Of a DNA stretch of 64,000 nt, positions 36,595 to 45,309 are shown one piece after another. The notes beneath the pieces were generated by a model, which was not told the origin of the DNA, made no database searches, and saw only the letters and a program-made list of their open reading frames with translations. How positions within the stretch are numbered: the stretch's first letter is position 1; every line of letters starts with the position of its first letter. The position numbers were made by a program, and so were the translations under genes. Origin of the DNA: Flavobacteriales bacterium (GTDB lineage Bacteria; Bacteroidota; Bacteroidia; Flavobacteriales; TMED113); contig PBCX01000003.1 of NCBI GenBank assembly GCA_002718035.1, forward strand, positions 77,915-141,914, given 5' to 3'.

Positions 36595-38001
36595 TTAGTT
36601 TATTTTTTTGATCTTAATTTTTGCATATGCATATAATAAAGTCATTAATGGGGATATTATGTTAAAAAAACAGTAGGGAAGATAACTAATAGTGGCAACA
36701 CCTAAAACACCTGCTTGGTAAGCACCACATGTATTCCACGGGATTAGAACAGAGGTAACTGTTCCGGTATCTTCTAGAGTTCTACTTAAATTTTCGGGGG
36801 CTAATTTATTTTTTTTAAACATATTTTTATACATCCTTCCTGGAACCACGATGGCTAAATATTGATCAGATGCTGTTAAGTTAAAAAACATACAACTTCC
36901 AGCAGTTGAAGTTACTAATGATGTATTAGATTTTGCTCTTTTCATTATTGCATTTGCAATTATTTTTAAAAAACCAGCTTTTTCCATCACACCACCAAAT
37001 ATCATTGCACATATTATTAACCAGATAGTATTTAACATACCATACATTCCATTTGAACTCAATAAATCTCCTCCTATATTAATTTCTCCAAACATAGCTT
37101 GTAAAATTATTTTATAGTATGTAAGAATTGTTAAAGCATTTGTTTCTGAAATACTAAAAATTATTTTTTCTTGAAACAATATTGTGGTTATTCCACCTAA
37201 GATTGTTCCAACAAATAAAGTTGGAAAAGCGGGGACTTTTTTGAAAATTAAATAAATCATTATTAGTGGAGTAATGAACAGTTCTGGTCCTATATAGAAG
37301 TTTTTTTCAATGGTTTCTATAATTTGATTAATCTCATTTGAATTTATATTTCCAGAAAATTTAAATCCTAAAATTAAAAATAAAATCAATGAGATTACAA
37401 TTGATGGAATAGTAGTAAAAAACATATATTTTATATGTTTAATTAAGTCAACCTCAGCCATTGCAGATGCTAGATTTGTTGTGTCAGATAATGGAGATAT
37501 TTTATCTCCAAAATAAGATCCTGATATGATTGCACCTGCACTTATTTCTGTTGGGATTCCAATAGCTTTACCGATGGTTATTAGGGCTACACCGATAGTT
37601 GCAACAGTAGTCCATGAGCTTCCAATTGCCGAAGCAACAATCGCACATACTATACAACTAGCAAATAAAAAAATACTAGGGTCAACTATCTGAATTCCAT
37701 AATATATCATTGCTGGTACAATACCACCAATTAACCAAGTCCCAGTAAGGCTTCCAATAATAAGTAAAATTATAATAGCTCCCATTGCAGATGCTATACT
37801 ACTTACTATACCATCTTGAAGATTTTTCCAATTAAATCCAAAATTTATTGCTATAATTGAAGCAAACATTGCAGAAAAAATTAAAGCTATTTGATTTGGG
37901 CCAGAGGTAGCGTTTTCAGAAAATACTATTACATTAATTGATAGCAAACTAATTAACAAAGCAATAGGAGAGGAGGCCCAGAAAATATTAACTTTCTTCA
38001 T
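36595..38001 (-). CDS. NhaC-type Na+/H+ antiporter
   Basis: The 468-residue protein has about 11-12 membrane helices and the NhaC family signature in the first half: GSYFGDKISPLSDTTNLA in part, GSSWTTVATIGVAL, GGVMEKAGFL and the VTSVLIPWNTCGAYQA region. NhaC exchangers export sodium for protons and help with pH and salt balance, which suits a marine bacterium. Length is usual. It overlaps the Maf gene by 14 bases on the upstream side, so the two can be co-translated. Some relatives move malate or lactate, so Na+/H+ exchange is inferred from family. Confidence 0.88.
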   Translation of the reverse strand: MKKVNIFWASSPIALLISLLSINVIVFSENATSGPNQIALIFSAMFASIIAINFGFNWKNLQDGIVSSIASAMGAIIILLIIGSLTGTWLIGGIVPAMIYYGIQIVDPSIFLFASCIVCAIVASAIGSSWTTVATIGVALITIGKAIGIPTEISAGAIISGSYFGDKISPLSDTTNLASAMAEVDLIKHIKYMFFTTIPSIVISLILFLILGFKFSGNINSNEINQIIETIEKNFYIGPELFITPLIMIYLIFKKVPAFPTLFVGTILGGITTILFQEKIIFSISETNALTILTYYKIILQAMFGEINIGGDLLSSNGMYGMLNTIWLIICAMIFGGVMEKAGFLKIIANAIMKRAKSNTSLVTSTAGSCMFFNLTASDQYLAIVVPGRMYKNMFKKNKLAPENLSRTLEDTGTVTSVLIPWNTCGAYQAGVLGVATISYLPYCFFNIISPLMTLLYAYAKIKIKKIN

Positions 38002-38584
38002 CAGTAAATTTAATTAGTTCATTATATATTTTTTCAGTTGGTAAGCCCATAACATTAAAAAAAGAACCTTTAATCCATTTAATTCCAATAATACCTATCC
38101 ACTCTTGAATTGCATAGGATCCAGCTTTATCATATGGTTTAAATTCTTTAATATAATATTCTATTTCTTTTTCACTTAATTCTTTAAACATAACAATTGT
38201 TGAATCATGAAATATTTTTTGTTTTTTAATAGACTTAATTACTACTCCAGTAGTTACTTTATGTTCTTTTCCAGATAAAATTCTTAACATTTTTATTGCC
38301 TCTGTACTTGTTTTAGGTTTTCCTAATATCTTTTGATTAATTGAAACAAGTGTATCAGCGCAAATCAATATATCATCATCTTTTAATTTTTTAAAACTTT
38401 TAGCTTTTAATAACGCCATAGATTTTGCAGCATTTTCAATATTTTTATAATTTTCAAATTCTTCTTTTACCTCACTTGTTTTAATAATAAATTTTAAACC
38501 TATTTTATCTAATAATTCTTTTCTACGTGGAGATTTTGACCCAAGGATAATATTGTACTTATTTAGATTAGTATTGCATTCCAT
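37988..38584 (-). CDS. Maf family nucleotide pyrophosphatase
   Basis: Maf proteins hydrolyse non-canonical or modified nucleotide triphosphates, for example dTTP, UTP or m7GTP, and can influence septum formation. The motif ILGSKSPRRKELL near the N-terminus binds phosphate, and the catalytic region CADTLVSINQKILGKP (in part ADTLV) is present. I place the start at the ATG at 38582-38584, giving 198 residues; two further in-frame ATGs 6 and 18 bases upstream overlap the HAD gene more. It shares its 3' end with nhaC (14-base overlap) and its 5' end with the HAD gene. It is the standard member of a DUF2520-HAD-Maf block in flavobacteria. Confidence 0.92.
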   Translation of the reverse strand: MECNTNLNKYNIILGSKSPRRKELLDKIGLKFIIKTSEVKEEFENYKNIENAAKSMALLKAKSFKKLKDDDILICADTLVSINQKILGKPKTSTEAIKMLRILSGKEHKVTTGVVIKSIKKQKIFHDSTIVMFKELSEKEIEYYIKEFKPYDKAGSYAIQEWIGIIGIKWIKGSFFNVMGLPTEKIYNELIKFTDEES

Positions 38585-39092
38585 CTTCATAATCCCAATC
38601 ATTATTTACTTTTAATACTTGTTCAATTACATCTCTTACACATCCATTTCCCCCATTTATATTTGAAATATAATGACTAATTTCTTTTATTTCGTAAACG
38701 GCATCATTAGGGCAACAAGCTAATCCAATATTTTTCATAGGTTTAAGATCTGGAATATCATCACCCATATAAAGGGTAGTGTTTGGATCAATTTTATTAT
38801 CAGATAAATATTTATTTAAAATGGGCAGTTTATTATGAGCATTTAAGTAAATATTAGTTATACCTAATTTCTCTAAACGTTCTTTGATATTTTTTTCTCT
38901 TCCCCCTGTAATTACAGCAATATTATACCCTTTTTTTAATGCAAGTTTTAATGCAAAGCCATCTTTTGCATTCATTTTTCTAACAAAATTTCCATCAGGA
39001 AAAATATATAAACCTCCATTAGTTAAAACTCCATCTACATCAAAAATAAATGAGTTTATATTTTGAAACTTTTCTTTATAATTTATTTTCAT
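38568..39092 (-). CDS. KdsC-like 3-deoxy-D-manno-octulosonate 8-phosphate phosphatase (HAD-IIIA)
   Basis: The 174-residue protein is a C0-type HAD phosphatase with FDVDGVLTNGG (catalytic Asp18 and Asp20), the MNAKDGFALKLA substrate helix, VITGGREKNI and GDDIPDL. This pattern is that of KdsC, which makes KDO for the lipopolysaccharide core, and of the related NeuC/YrbI enzymes. It is capless and the fold is usually tetrameric. The C-terminal tail seen in E. coli KdsC looks shorter here. It overlaps the DUF2520 gene upstream by 17 bases and Maf downstream. KDO chemistry is the likely role but is not proved by sequence. Confidence 0.85.
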   Translation of the reverse strand: MKINYKEKFQNINSFIFDVDGVLTNGGLYIFPDGNFVRKMNAKDGFALKLALKKGYNIAVITGGREKNIKERLEKLGITNIYLNAHNKLPILNKYLSDNKIDPNTTLYMGDDIPDLKPMKNIGLACCPNDAVYEIKEISHYISNINGGNGCVRDVIEQVLKVNNDWDYEDGMQY

Positions 39093-39843
39093 AAGTTGCG
39101 ATAATACTATCGGTCATGGATTTATAAATATTAATATATTTCTTTTTTTTTGCCTTTGATAAAATTCCTAAATGTTTTTCAATAGTTTTAAAGTCTTTTC
39201 TTTTTGCGGGTCCAGTTTGATTTTCTCTAATACTGTATCTAAATGCTTTGTTTGTAGTTTCATAAATAATTGGTTTCAATATTGAAAAATCAATTTTTTT
39301 ATCATTTAAAATATTTTTAGAAATGTAAAATAAATGATTAATAAAATTACACGAAAATACAGCTGAAAGGTGAATAATTTTTCTGTTTTGTATATTCATC
39401 TCAAAAACATTTTCAGATAAATTCAAGAATAAACTTTTTAATAAAATTTCAAATTTTTTACTATTGGCTTCAATGCATATAGGTATATCCTTAAAATTAA
39501 CTTCTTGCTTTGTAAATGTTTGAATTGGCCATACAACTCCATAATTTTCAGAACAGTTTTTTAAAATATTGATATTTCTTGTTCCTGAAGTGTGAATTAT
39601 AGCTTTACATTTAATTTCTTTTGAAATTTTACTTATTTGATCATCAGGAACACCAAGGATAACAAGATCAGTATTTTTGGGGATGATGATTTCTTTTGAA
39701 AAATTAGAATCTAATTTTTCCGCAAGCTTTAAACCTGTTAATTCATTTCTTGAGCATATTTTGTTAATATTAAAGCTTGACTTTTTTAATGCCAATCCGA
39801 TATTCATTGAAATATTTCCAGAACCAATTATACAGATATTCAT
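39076..39843 (-). CDS. Rossmann-fold protein with DUF2520 domain
   Basis: The 255-residue protein has an NAD(P)-binding N-terminus (CIIGSGNISMNIG) and an alpha-helical C-terminal DUF2520 domain (about 130-250). It resembles ketopantoate-reductase and 6-phosphogluconate-dehydrogenase folds: VVWPIQTFTKQ and FSCNFINHLFYIS are family marks. It may be a dehydrogenase, but no substrate is known. It is the first gene of the DUF2520-HAD-Maf-NhaC-mutL run, whose members overlap or abut. It is divergent from the cytochrome biogenesis gene over a 71-base region. Confidence 0.82.
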   Translation of the reverse strand: MNICIIGSGNISMNIGLALKKSSFNINKICSRNELTGLKLAEKLDSNFSKEIIIPKNTDLVILGVPDDQISKISKEIKCKAIIHTSGTRNINILKNCSENYGVVWPIQTFTKQEVNFKDIPICIEANSKKFEILLKSLFLNLSENVFEMNIQNRKIIHLSAVFSCNFINHLFYISKNILNDKKIDFSILKPIIYETTNKAFRYSIRENQTGPAKRKDFKTIEKHLGILSKAKKKKYINIYKSMTDSIIATYENKL

Positions 39844-39885
39844 TTTTTTAGTTCAAATATGCATTAATATAACATAAAAAATAAA

Positions 39886-39893
39886 TATTTTTG
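39886..39893 (+). promoter_or_regulatory. possible -7 element for ResB/CcsA gene
   Basis: TATTTTTG fits TAnnTTTG exactly and lies about 22 bases before the ATG at 39915. No -33 TTG is visible at the expected distance, so confidence is modest. Confidence 0.35.
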
Positions 39894-39914
39894 TATAGAA
39901 AATAATTATAAAAT

Positions 39915-42900
39915 ATGGTTACAAGGTTTTTGAAATTTTTTTTATCAATTTACTCAAGTATTTTTTTTCTATTTGTTTTTGCAGTTTGTATGGCTGTCGC
40001 TACATTTATAGAGAATGATTTTGGTACTATTGAAGCTAAAATACTTGTGTTTAACTCGCTGTGGTTTGAACTAATACTAATTATATTGACTATTATTTTC
40101 ATTTACAATATTTTTAATTATAAACTTTATTTAAAGAAAAAAATCCCAATACTTCTTCTACATCTATCTTTTATCTTCATTTTATTTGGTGCTGGAATTA
40201 CAAGATATATTAGTCAAGAAGGAACAATGCCGATTACAGAGGGTGAAACTGAAAATACATTTATTTCTACTGAAGCATATTTAGATTTTGAGTTTCATGA
40301 TACTAAAAAGCAATGGAAGATGTTTCCAAAAAAATTATTATTATCTCAACTAAAAGATAATTTTTTTAAAGTTTCCACTAAAGACTTTAAAAATAGAGAA
40401 GTAATTTTATCTTATAACGATTTTATTGCAGACCACTCGCTAAAACTTAATGATTTAGTTTTTAAATCAAAATTTGAAATTTTAAAAGCAAATATGAATG
40501 ACCCCAGTAGTCAAGAGATATTAAATAAAAATATTCTTCATCCTTTTAAAAAAATGACTCCTTATTTTATTAACAATAACGCTTTTTTGCTTAGAGCGAT
40601 TCAAAATCAAGACAATAAAAAAATTTTAGAGTTAATAACTTCTGGTAAAGAGGTTTCTTATTTATTTGAAGGAGACTATTTAGAAAAAGGAGGAGTTAGT
40701 TTTTCTTATAATAACTCAATTGAAGCAGATGTAAATATTTTAAATAATACAGTAAATGAAGATTTTATTAAGAATGAACAGCAGGTATCAGATTTATTAA
40801 AATTAAATATAAAATACTTAGATTTTGATACTATTATATCTCTTGACGGTGCTATTGGAATAGTTGGTGAACCTATTTATTTTAATCTTGACTCTCTTTT
40901 TTTTAAAATTTCATATGGTTCAAGAGAAATTGATTTACCATTTAGTATAAAATTAAATGATTTTCAAATGGAAAGGTATCCAGGATCAGATAGTCCTTCT
41001 TCTTATGCAAGTGAAATTTCTGTTATCCCTTCTTTAAAAAATTCAAATGATAAAAAATTTGATTACAGAATTTATATGAATAATATTTTAAATTATAAAG
41101 GATATAGATTTTTTCAAGCTTCTTATTTTCCAGATGAATCTGGAACAATTCTTTCAGTTAATCAAGATAGGTTAGGTACGTTTGTTACCTATCTCGGATA
41201 CTTCTTGCTTTTATTAGCAGTAATTTGGGTAATAATCTCCAGATCTACTAGATTTGGCACATTGTCAAAAAGATTAAATAGTAAAAATAAAACTATAAAA
41301 ACCAGCAAGTTCAATAAAATAATAAAAAGTACATTAGTTTTATTTTTATTTTATTCAACTCAAATCCTCTCATATGATCAAGATAGTATTTTATTTAATT
41401 TGAATAAAATCAGTGTTGAAAATTCAAGTTATTTTTCAAATGTTTTAATAGAGGATAATGATGGTAGAATTAAACCTTTTCAGACATTAAGTTCTGATAT
41501 TTTAAGAAAAATTTCTAGAAAACAATCTCTTTCTTATAATTATGATGGTCAATCATTAAAAATGAATGCCGATCAAATTTTACTTGGAATGTTATTATTT
41601 CCATCAGATTGGATGAAAATTGATTTAATAACTGTTGGGAGAAATCAAAAAGTAAAAAATATTTTTCCAATTAAAAAAGAATTTTTCTCCTACTGGGATT
41701 TTTGGAAGCCCGGTTTAAAGATTGACTTTCCTCCAACATCTTTTAATGAACTAGATACAACTATTTTTTCCTCCAAAGAAAGTGCTAATTTAAATGACTT
41801 TGATTTTTCATTTTATAAAGAATTAAATGGTCATATAAATTTAACTTTGGATGCTGGTTTTATTAATATAAGTTCTCCCGATACAATAAAATATATGATT
41901 TTAAATGGAGAAAATGAGGGAATTAAAGGCGTTATTTTTCCTAATCAAAATTTTTCATTTCAACAAAAAGTTGTTTTCACAATCCAAAGAGGAGAAAAGA
42001 AAATTATTTTTGTTCCCTCATTAGACTTGAGGGCTTTTAATTACAGATTAAAAGATTATGTGGAAATTGCATATGCAAAAAAACCAGGATTAAGAAATAA
42101 ATTTGATAATGCCATTATTGACTTAGATGAAAGATTCAATATTTGTCATATTATTTTTAATTCAATATATAGAACAATTGATAGTTCATCTGATGTGCAT
42201 TTGAACTTTTTCCCTAAAGAATTACCTAAAGAAAATTCTGATAAAAATCTTAAGAAAGTTATTCTTAATGAAAAGTGGACCTTTGATAAAAAATATAAGG
42301 CCTCAACTTTTTTTTCCTCTATAAAACAATCTATTGAAAGTTTGAATGATTTAGAATTTAGAAGTATAGTTGATGATATCATTTTTTACCAGAGAGATAA
42401 TGCAGATCAAATCATCCCTTCAAAATCCAAAATAGAATTAGAAATATTTTACAATAAAGTTAACCCATTTCACTTTTCTAGATTATTGTTGTTTTATATA
42501 TTATTTGGTTTTTTATTTTTAGTAATATTAATTTTTGAAATTTTTAATAGAGAGAATAGGTTGATAAAAATTTTCATATTATTTTTCAAATCAACAATTT
42601 TTTTAGGTTTTATATTTCACACAACTTTCTTAATTTTTAGAGCAATTATTTCTGGACATGCACCATGGAGTGATGCTTATGAATCATTAATTTTTATTTC
42701 TTGGGCTACTTTATTATCAGGATTTATTTTTACAAAAAAATCTAATTTTTCACTAGCAGGTTCTTCAATAGTTGGTGCAATTTTATTATTAGTTGCAAAT
42801 TTAAATTGGATTAATCCTGCTATTACAAACCTAGTCCCAGTGTTAAATTCTTATTGGTTAATGATTCATGTATCAATAATTACTTCAAGTTACGGTTTTC

Positions 42901-43418
42901 TTGCTCTAAGCGCCTTTTTAGGGCTTTTAACATTGTTTTTAATAATTTTCGTTCGTAAATCTAATTTTGTTAAAGTAAATGATGAAATTAAAAGATTAGT
43001 TGGTATTAATGAAATATGTATGGTTATTGGCTTATTTTTATTAACTGTCGGAACCTTTTTAGGTGGGGTTTGGGCAAATGAATCCTGGGGGCGTTACTGG
43101 GGATGGGACCCAAAAGAAACTTGGGCATTAATTAGCGTTGTTGTATACTCAATTATTTTACATGTTCGTTTAGTATCGAATAAACGATTTAAATATTTAT
43201 TCAGTGTACTATCGGTAATTGGTTTTTCGTCAATTATTATGACTTATTTTGGTGTTAATTTTTATTTATCAGGTCTCCATTCATATGCCAATGGTGAACC
43301 TCCTCCAGCTCAGTCTTGGATATTAATAACTACAATTTTTACATTAATACTCATAATTTTATCGGGCATAAGATTTAATTATACTTTTTTAACATATAAT
43401 AATTCTAAAAACAAATAA
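39915..43418 (+). CDS. ResB/CcsA fusion: cytochrome c maturation (system II) protein
   Basis: The 1,167-residue fusion carries ResB at the N-terminus (membrane helices near 10-30, 50-70, 80-105; extracytoplasmic beta region to about 430) and CcsA at the C-terminus (membrane helices from about 860). The haem-handling tryptophan-rich element WGRYWGWDPKETWA near residue 1065 and the histidine-bearing helices around IIFHTTFLIFRAIISGHAPW-like, LHSYANGEPPPAQSW and ILHVRL regions are visible. System II attaches haem to apocytochromes in the periplasm. Flavobacteria often have this giant fusion. A central helix pair near 425-480 separates the halves. The protein is complete and long. Confidence 0.9.
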   Translation: MVTRFLKFFLSIYSSIFFLFVFAVCMAVATFIENDFGTIEAKILVFNSLWFELILIILTIIFIYNIFNYKLYLKKKIPILLLHLSFIFILFGAGITRYISQEGTMPITEGETENTFISTEAYLDFEFHDTKKQWKMFPKKLLLSQLKDNFFKVSTKDFKNREVILSYNDFIADHSLKLNDLVFKSKFEILKANMNDPSSQEILNKNILHPFKKMTPYFINNNAFLLRAIQNQDNKKILELITSGKEVSYLFEGDYLEKGGVSFSYNNSIEADVNILNNTVNEDFIKNEQQVSDLLKLNIKYLDFDTIISLDGAIGIVGEPIYFNLDSLFFKISYGSREIDLPFSIKLNDFQMERYPGSDSPSSYASEISVIPSLKNSNDKKFDYRIYMNNILNYKGYRFFQASYFPDESGTILSVNQDRLGTFVTYLGYFLLLLAVIWVIISRSTRFGTLSKRLNSKNKTIKTSKFNKIIKSTLVLFLFYSTQILSYDQDSILFNLNKISVENSSYFSNVLIEDNDGRIKPFQTLSSDILRKISRKQSLSYNYDGQSLKMNADQILLGMLLFPSDWMKIDLITVGRNQKVKNIFPIKKEFFSYWDFWKPGLKIDFPPTSFNELDTTIFSSKESANLNDFDFSFYKELNGHINLTLDAGFINISSPDTIKYMILNGENEGIKGVIFPNQNFSFQQKVVFTIQRGEKKIIFVPSLDLRAFNYRLKDYVEIAYAKKPGLRNKFDNAIIDLDERFNICHIIFNSIYRTIDSSSDVHLNFFPKELPKENSDKNLKKVILNEKWTFDKKYKASTFFSSIKQSIESLNDLEFRSIVDDIIFYQRDNADQIIPSKSKIELEIFYNKVNPFHFSRLLLFYILFGFLFLVILIFEIFNRENRLIKIFILFFKSTIFLGFIFHTTFLIFRAIISGHAPWSDAYESLIFISWATLLSGFIFTKKSNFSLAGSSIVGAILLLVANLNWINPAITNLVPVLNSYWLMIHVSIITSSYGFLALSAFLGLLTLFLIIFVRKSNFVKVNDEIKRLVGINEICMVIGLFLLTVGTFLGGVWANESWGRYWGWDPKETWALISVVVYSIILHVRLVSNKRFKYLFSVLSVIGFSSIIMTYFGVNFYLSGLHSYANGEPPPAQSWILITTIFTLILIILSGIRFNYTFLTYNNSKNK

Positions 43419-43432
43419 TTTTTTTATATAAA

Positions 43433-43981
43433 ATGAAATTAATAATTTTCTTTATGTTTTGCTTTTTTTGTAACTCTCAGTCTAATACTAATTATAATAA
43501 ACAATCATTTTATGATCACAAAGCAGAAATGATTAACGGTGAATTTTTAGATTTTTCATCTTTAAAAGGAAAAAAAGTCTTAATAGTTAATACTGCTTCG
43601 TACTGTGGTTTAACATCACAATACAAAGATCTTGAATCTTTGTATAAGAAGTATAAAGACTCTGGTTTTGAAATTCTTGCTTTTCCTTCCAATAATTTTG
43701 GTAAACAAGAACCTGGTACAAATAATGATATTGCTACTTTCTGCGAATCAAATTATTCAACATCATTTATATTAATGTCTAAAATTGAAGTTAAGGGAAA
43801 AAATATTCATCCAGTATATAGGTGGTTAACAAAAAAAGAATTAAATGGTGTAAAGAGCTCCTCTGTTAAATGGAATTTTCAAAAATATTTAATTGATGAA
43901 AATGGAAATTTTATTGAGTATTATAATCCATATACTTCACCAAAATCTAAAAAAATAACAAATTGGATAGAAGGAATTTAA
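43433..43981 (+). CDS. glutathione peroxidase-type thiol peroxidase
   Basis: The 182-residue protein is a Cys-based peroxidase of the GPx family. Cys58 (ASYCGLTSQY) is the peroxidatic residue, FPSNNFGKQEPG carries the partner Gln region, and KWNFQKYLID holds the conserved Trp and Asn. An N-terminal hydrophobic stretch (about 2-14) makes it a likely exported or membrane-attached enzyme, though cleavage is uncertain. These enzymes reduce hydroperoxides and often take electrons from thioredoxin, not glutathione. Its 3' end overlaps the bshB1 frame by 19 bases, which links it to bacillithiol chemistry. Confidence 0.9.
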   Translation: MKLIIFFMFCFFCNSQSNTNYNKQSFYDHKAEMINGEFLDFSSLKGKKVLIVNTASYCGLTSQYKDLESLYKKYKDSGFEILAFPSNNFGKQEPGTNNDIATFCESNYSTSFILMSKIEVKGKNIHPVYRWLTKKELNGVKSSSVKWNFQKYLIDENGNFIEYYNPYTSPKSKKITNWIEGI

Positions 43982-44700
43982 ATCAAAACGTTGACATTCT
44001 AGTTTTTGGAGCTCATCCTGACGATATTGAGTTATCATGTTCGGGTACAATTTTGAAACATATTGATCTTGGCTATAGAGTTGGTCTAATTGACTTAACA
44101 AGGGGAGAATTAGGGACTAGAGGAAGTAAAAAAATAAGGGATAAGGAAACTAAAATAGCTACATCATTAATGAATACTTCTTTTAGAATTAATTTGAACA
44201 TGAAAGATGGTCTTTTTAACATTAGTGATGATAATAAATTAAAAGTTATTTCCTTAATAAGATCAGCAAAACCAAAAATTGTTATTGCAAATTCTGAAAA
44301 TGATAGACATCCAGATCATGGACGCGCTGCTGAATTAATAAAAACTTGCTGTTTTTTATCTGGATTGGAAAAAATAACTACACAGTATGATAATCAAATT
44401 CAAGATACTTGGAGGCCAGAACAATTGTTTTATTATATACAATATAATCAGATTACACCTGATGTAATAATTGATATTTCTAATTATTTTGATAAAAAAA
44501 TGGAAATTATTAAATCTTATTCTTCTCAGTTTTATAATCCAAAATCGAAAGAAACTAAAACTGTAATTTCTGAAAAAAATTTTTTAGAAAGTATAGATTA
44601 CAGATCAAAAGACCTGGGGAGAATTATAAATGTAAAACATGCTGAAGGATTTAAGTCAGAAAGAATATTATCTATTAACAACTTATTTGATTTAAATTAA
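43963..44700 (+). CDS. bshB1: bacillithiol biosynthesis deacetylase BshB1
   Basis: This PIG-L-type zinc deacetylase (245 residues) removes acetate from GlcNAc-malate, the second step in making bacillithiol, the low-molecular-weight thiol of Bacillota and many Bacteroidota. The zinc-site HPDD is at 18-21 (GAHPDDIELSCSG), followed by RGELGTRG and the second zinc His region NDRHPDHG. The family starts with a few residues before VDIL. The only in-frame start codon is TTG at 43963, inside the glutathione peroxidase gene. The BshA and BshC genes are elsewhere. Confidence 0.93.
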   Translation: MDRRNLNQNVDILVFGAHPDDIELSCSGTILKHIDLGYRVGLIDLTRGELGTRGSKKIRDKETKIATSLMNTSFRINLNMKDGLFNISDDNKLKVISLIRSAKPKIVIANSENDRHPDHGRAAELIKTCCFLSGLEKITTQYDNQIQDTWRPEQLFYYIQYNQITPDVIIDISNYFDKKMEIIKSYSSQFYNPKSKETKTVISEKNFLESIDYRSKDLGRIINVKHAEGFKSERILSINNLFDLN

Positions 44701-45309
44701 TCAAATAACTTTAGTTTCAAATAATTTTATGTTTTCTAAGAATCCTTCTAAAACATCATTTTCTTTGACAGTAGAAACTCCAGAGGGGGTTCCTGTAAAA
44801 ATTATATCACCTTTCTTTAAAGTGATAAAATTTGATACATAACTTATGACTTTGTTAAAATTATTAATCATGGATTTGCTATTTCCATTTTGTACTATAA
44901 TTCCATTTTTTTTTAATGAAAAGTTTAAATTATTAATATCAAATTTATCTTTTTTAATAAAAGTTCCTATTGTTGCTGATCCGTCAAAGGATTTAGCTGC
45001 TTCCCACGGTAAGCCTTTCTTTTTTAGATTATTTTGTAAATCTCTAGCAGTAAAATCTATTCCCACACTTATTTCTTCGAAATATTTATGAGCGTATTTT
45101 TCTTGAATGAATTTTCCGACTTTATTTATTTTCAAAATAATTTCAATTTCATGCTCAATATTGTTAGAAAAATCTGGAATAAAAAAAGGTTGACCTTTAA
45201 TTGATATAGCAGTCTCAGGTTTTAAAAAAAAAATAATTTCTTTTTGAAATGAGTTACTTAGCTCTTTTATGTGATCAGCATAATTTCTACCAATGCAAAT
45301 AATTTTCAT
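44701..45309 (-). CDS. fumarylacetoacetate hydrolase-fold protein
   Basis: The 202-residue protein is a small FAH-superfamily member. It shows the start IICIGRNYADHI, the metal-binding pair EHEIEIILKI, DFTARDLQ, and FTGTPSGVS near the C-terminus. Such enzymes are often acylpyruvases, oxaloacetate decarboxylases or hydratases; the short length fits the YcgM/FAHD1 type. The substrate is unknown. It begins within the last four bases of the E2 acyltransferase gene and meets bshB1 tail to tail, with the stop codons adjacent. It differs from the true FahA at 10388 in length and in missing the N-terminal domain. Confidence 0.87.
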   Translation of the reverse strand: MKIICIGRNYADHIKELSNSFQKEIIFFLKPETAISIKGQPFFIPDFSNNIEHEIEIILKINKVGKFIQEKYAHKYFEEISVGIDFTARDLQNNLKKKGLPWEAAKSFDGSATIGTFIKKDKFDINNLNFSLKKNGIIVQNGNSKSMINNFNKVISYVSNFITLKKGDIIFTGTPSGVSTVKENDVLEGFLENIKLFETKVI

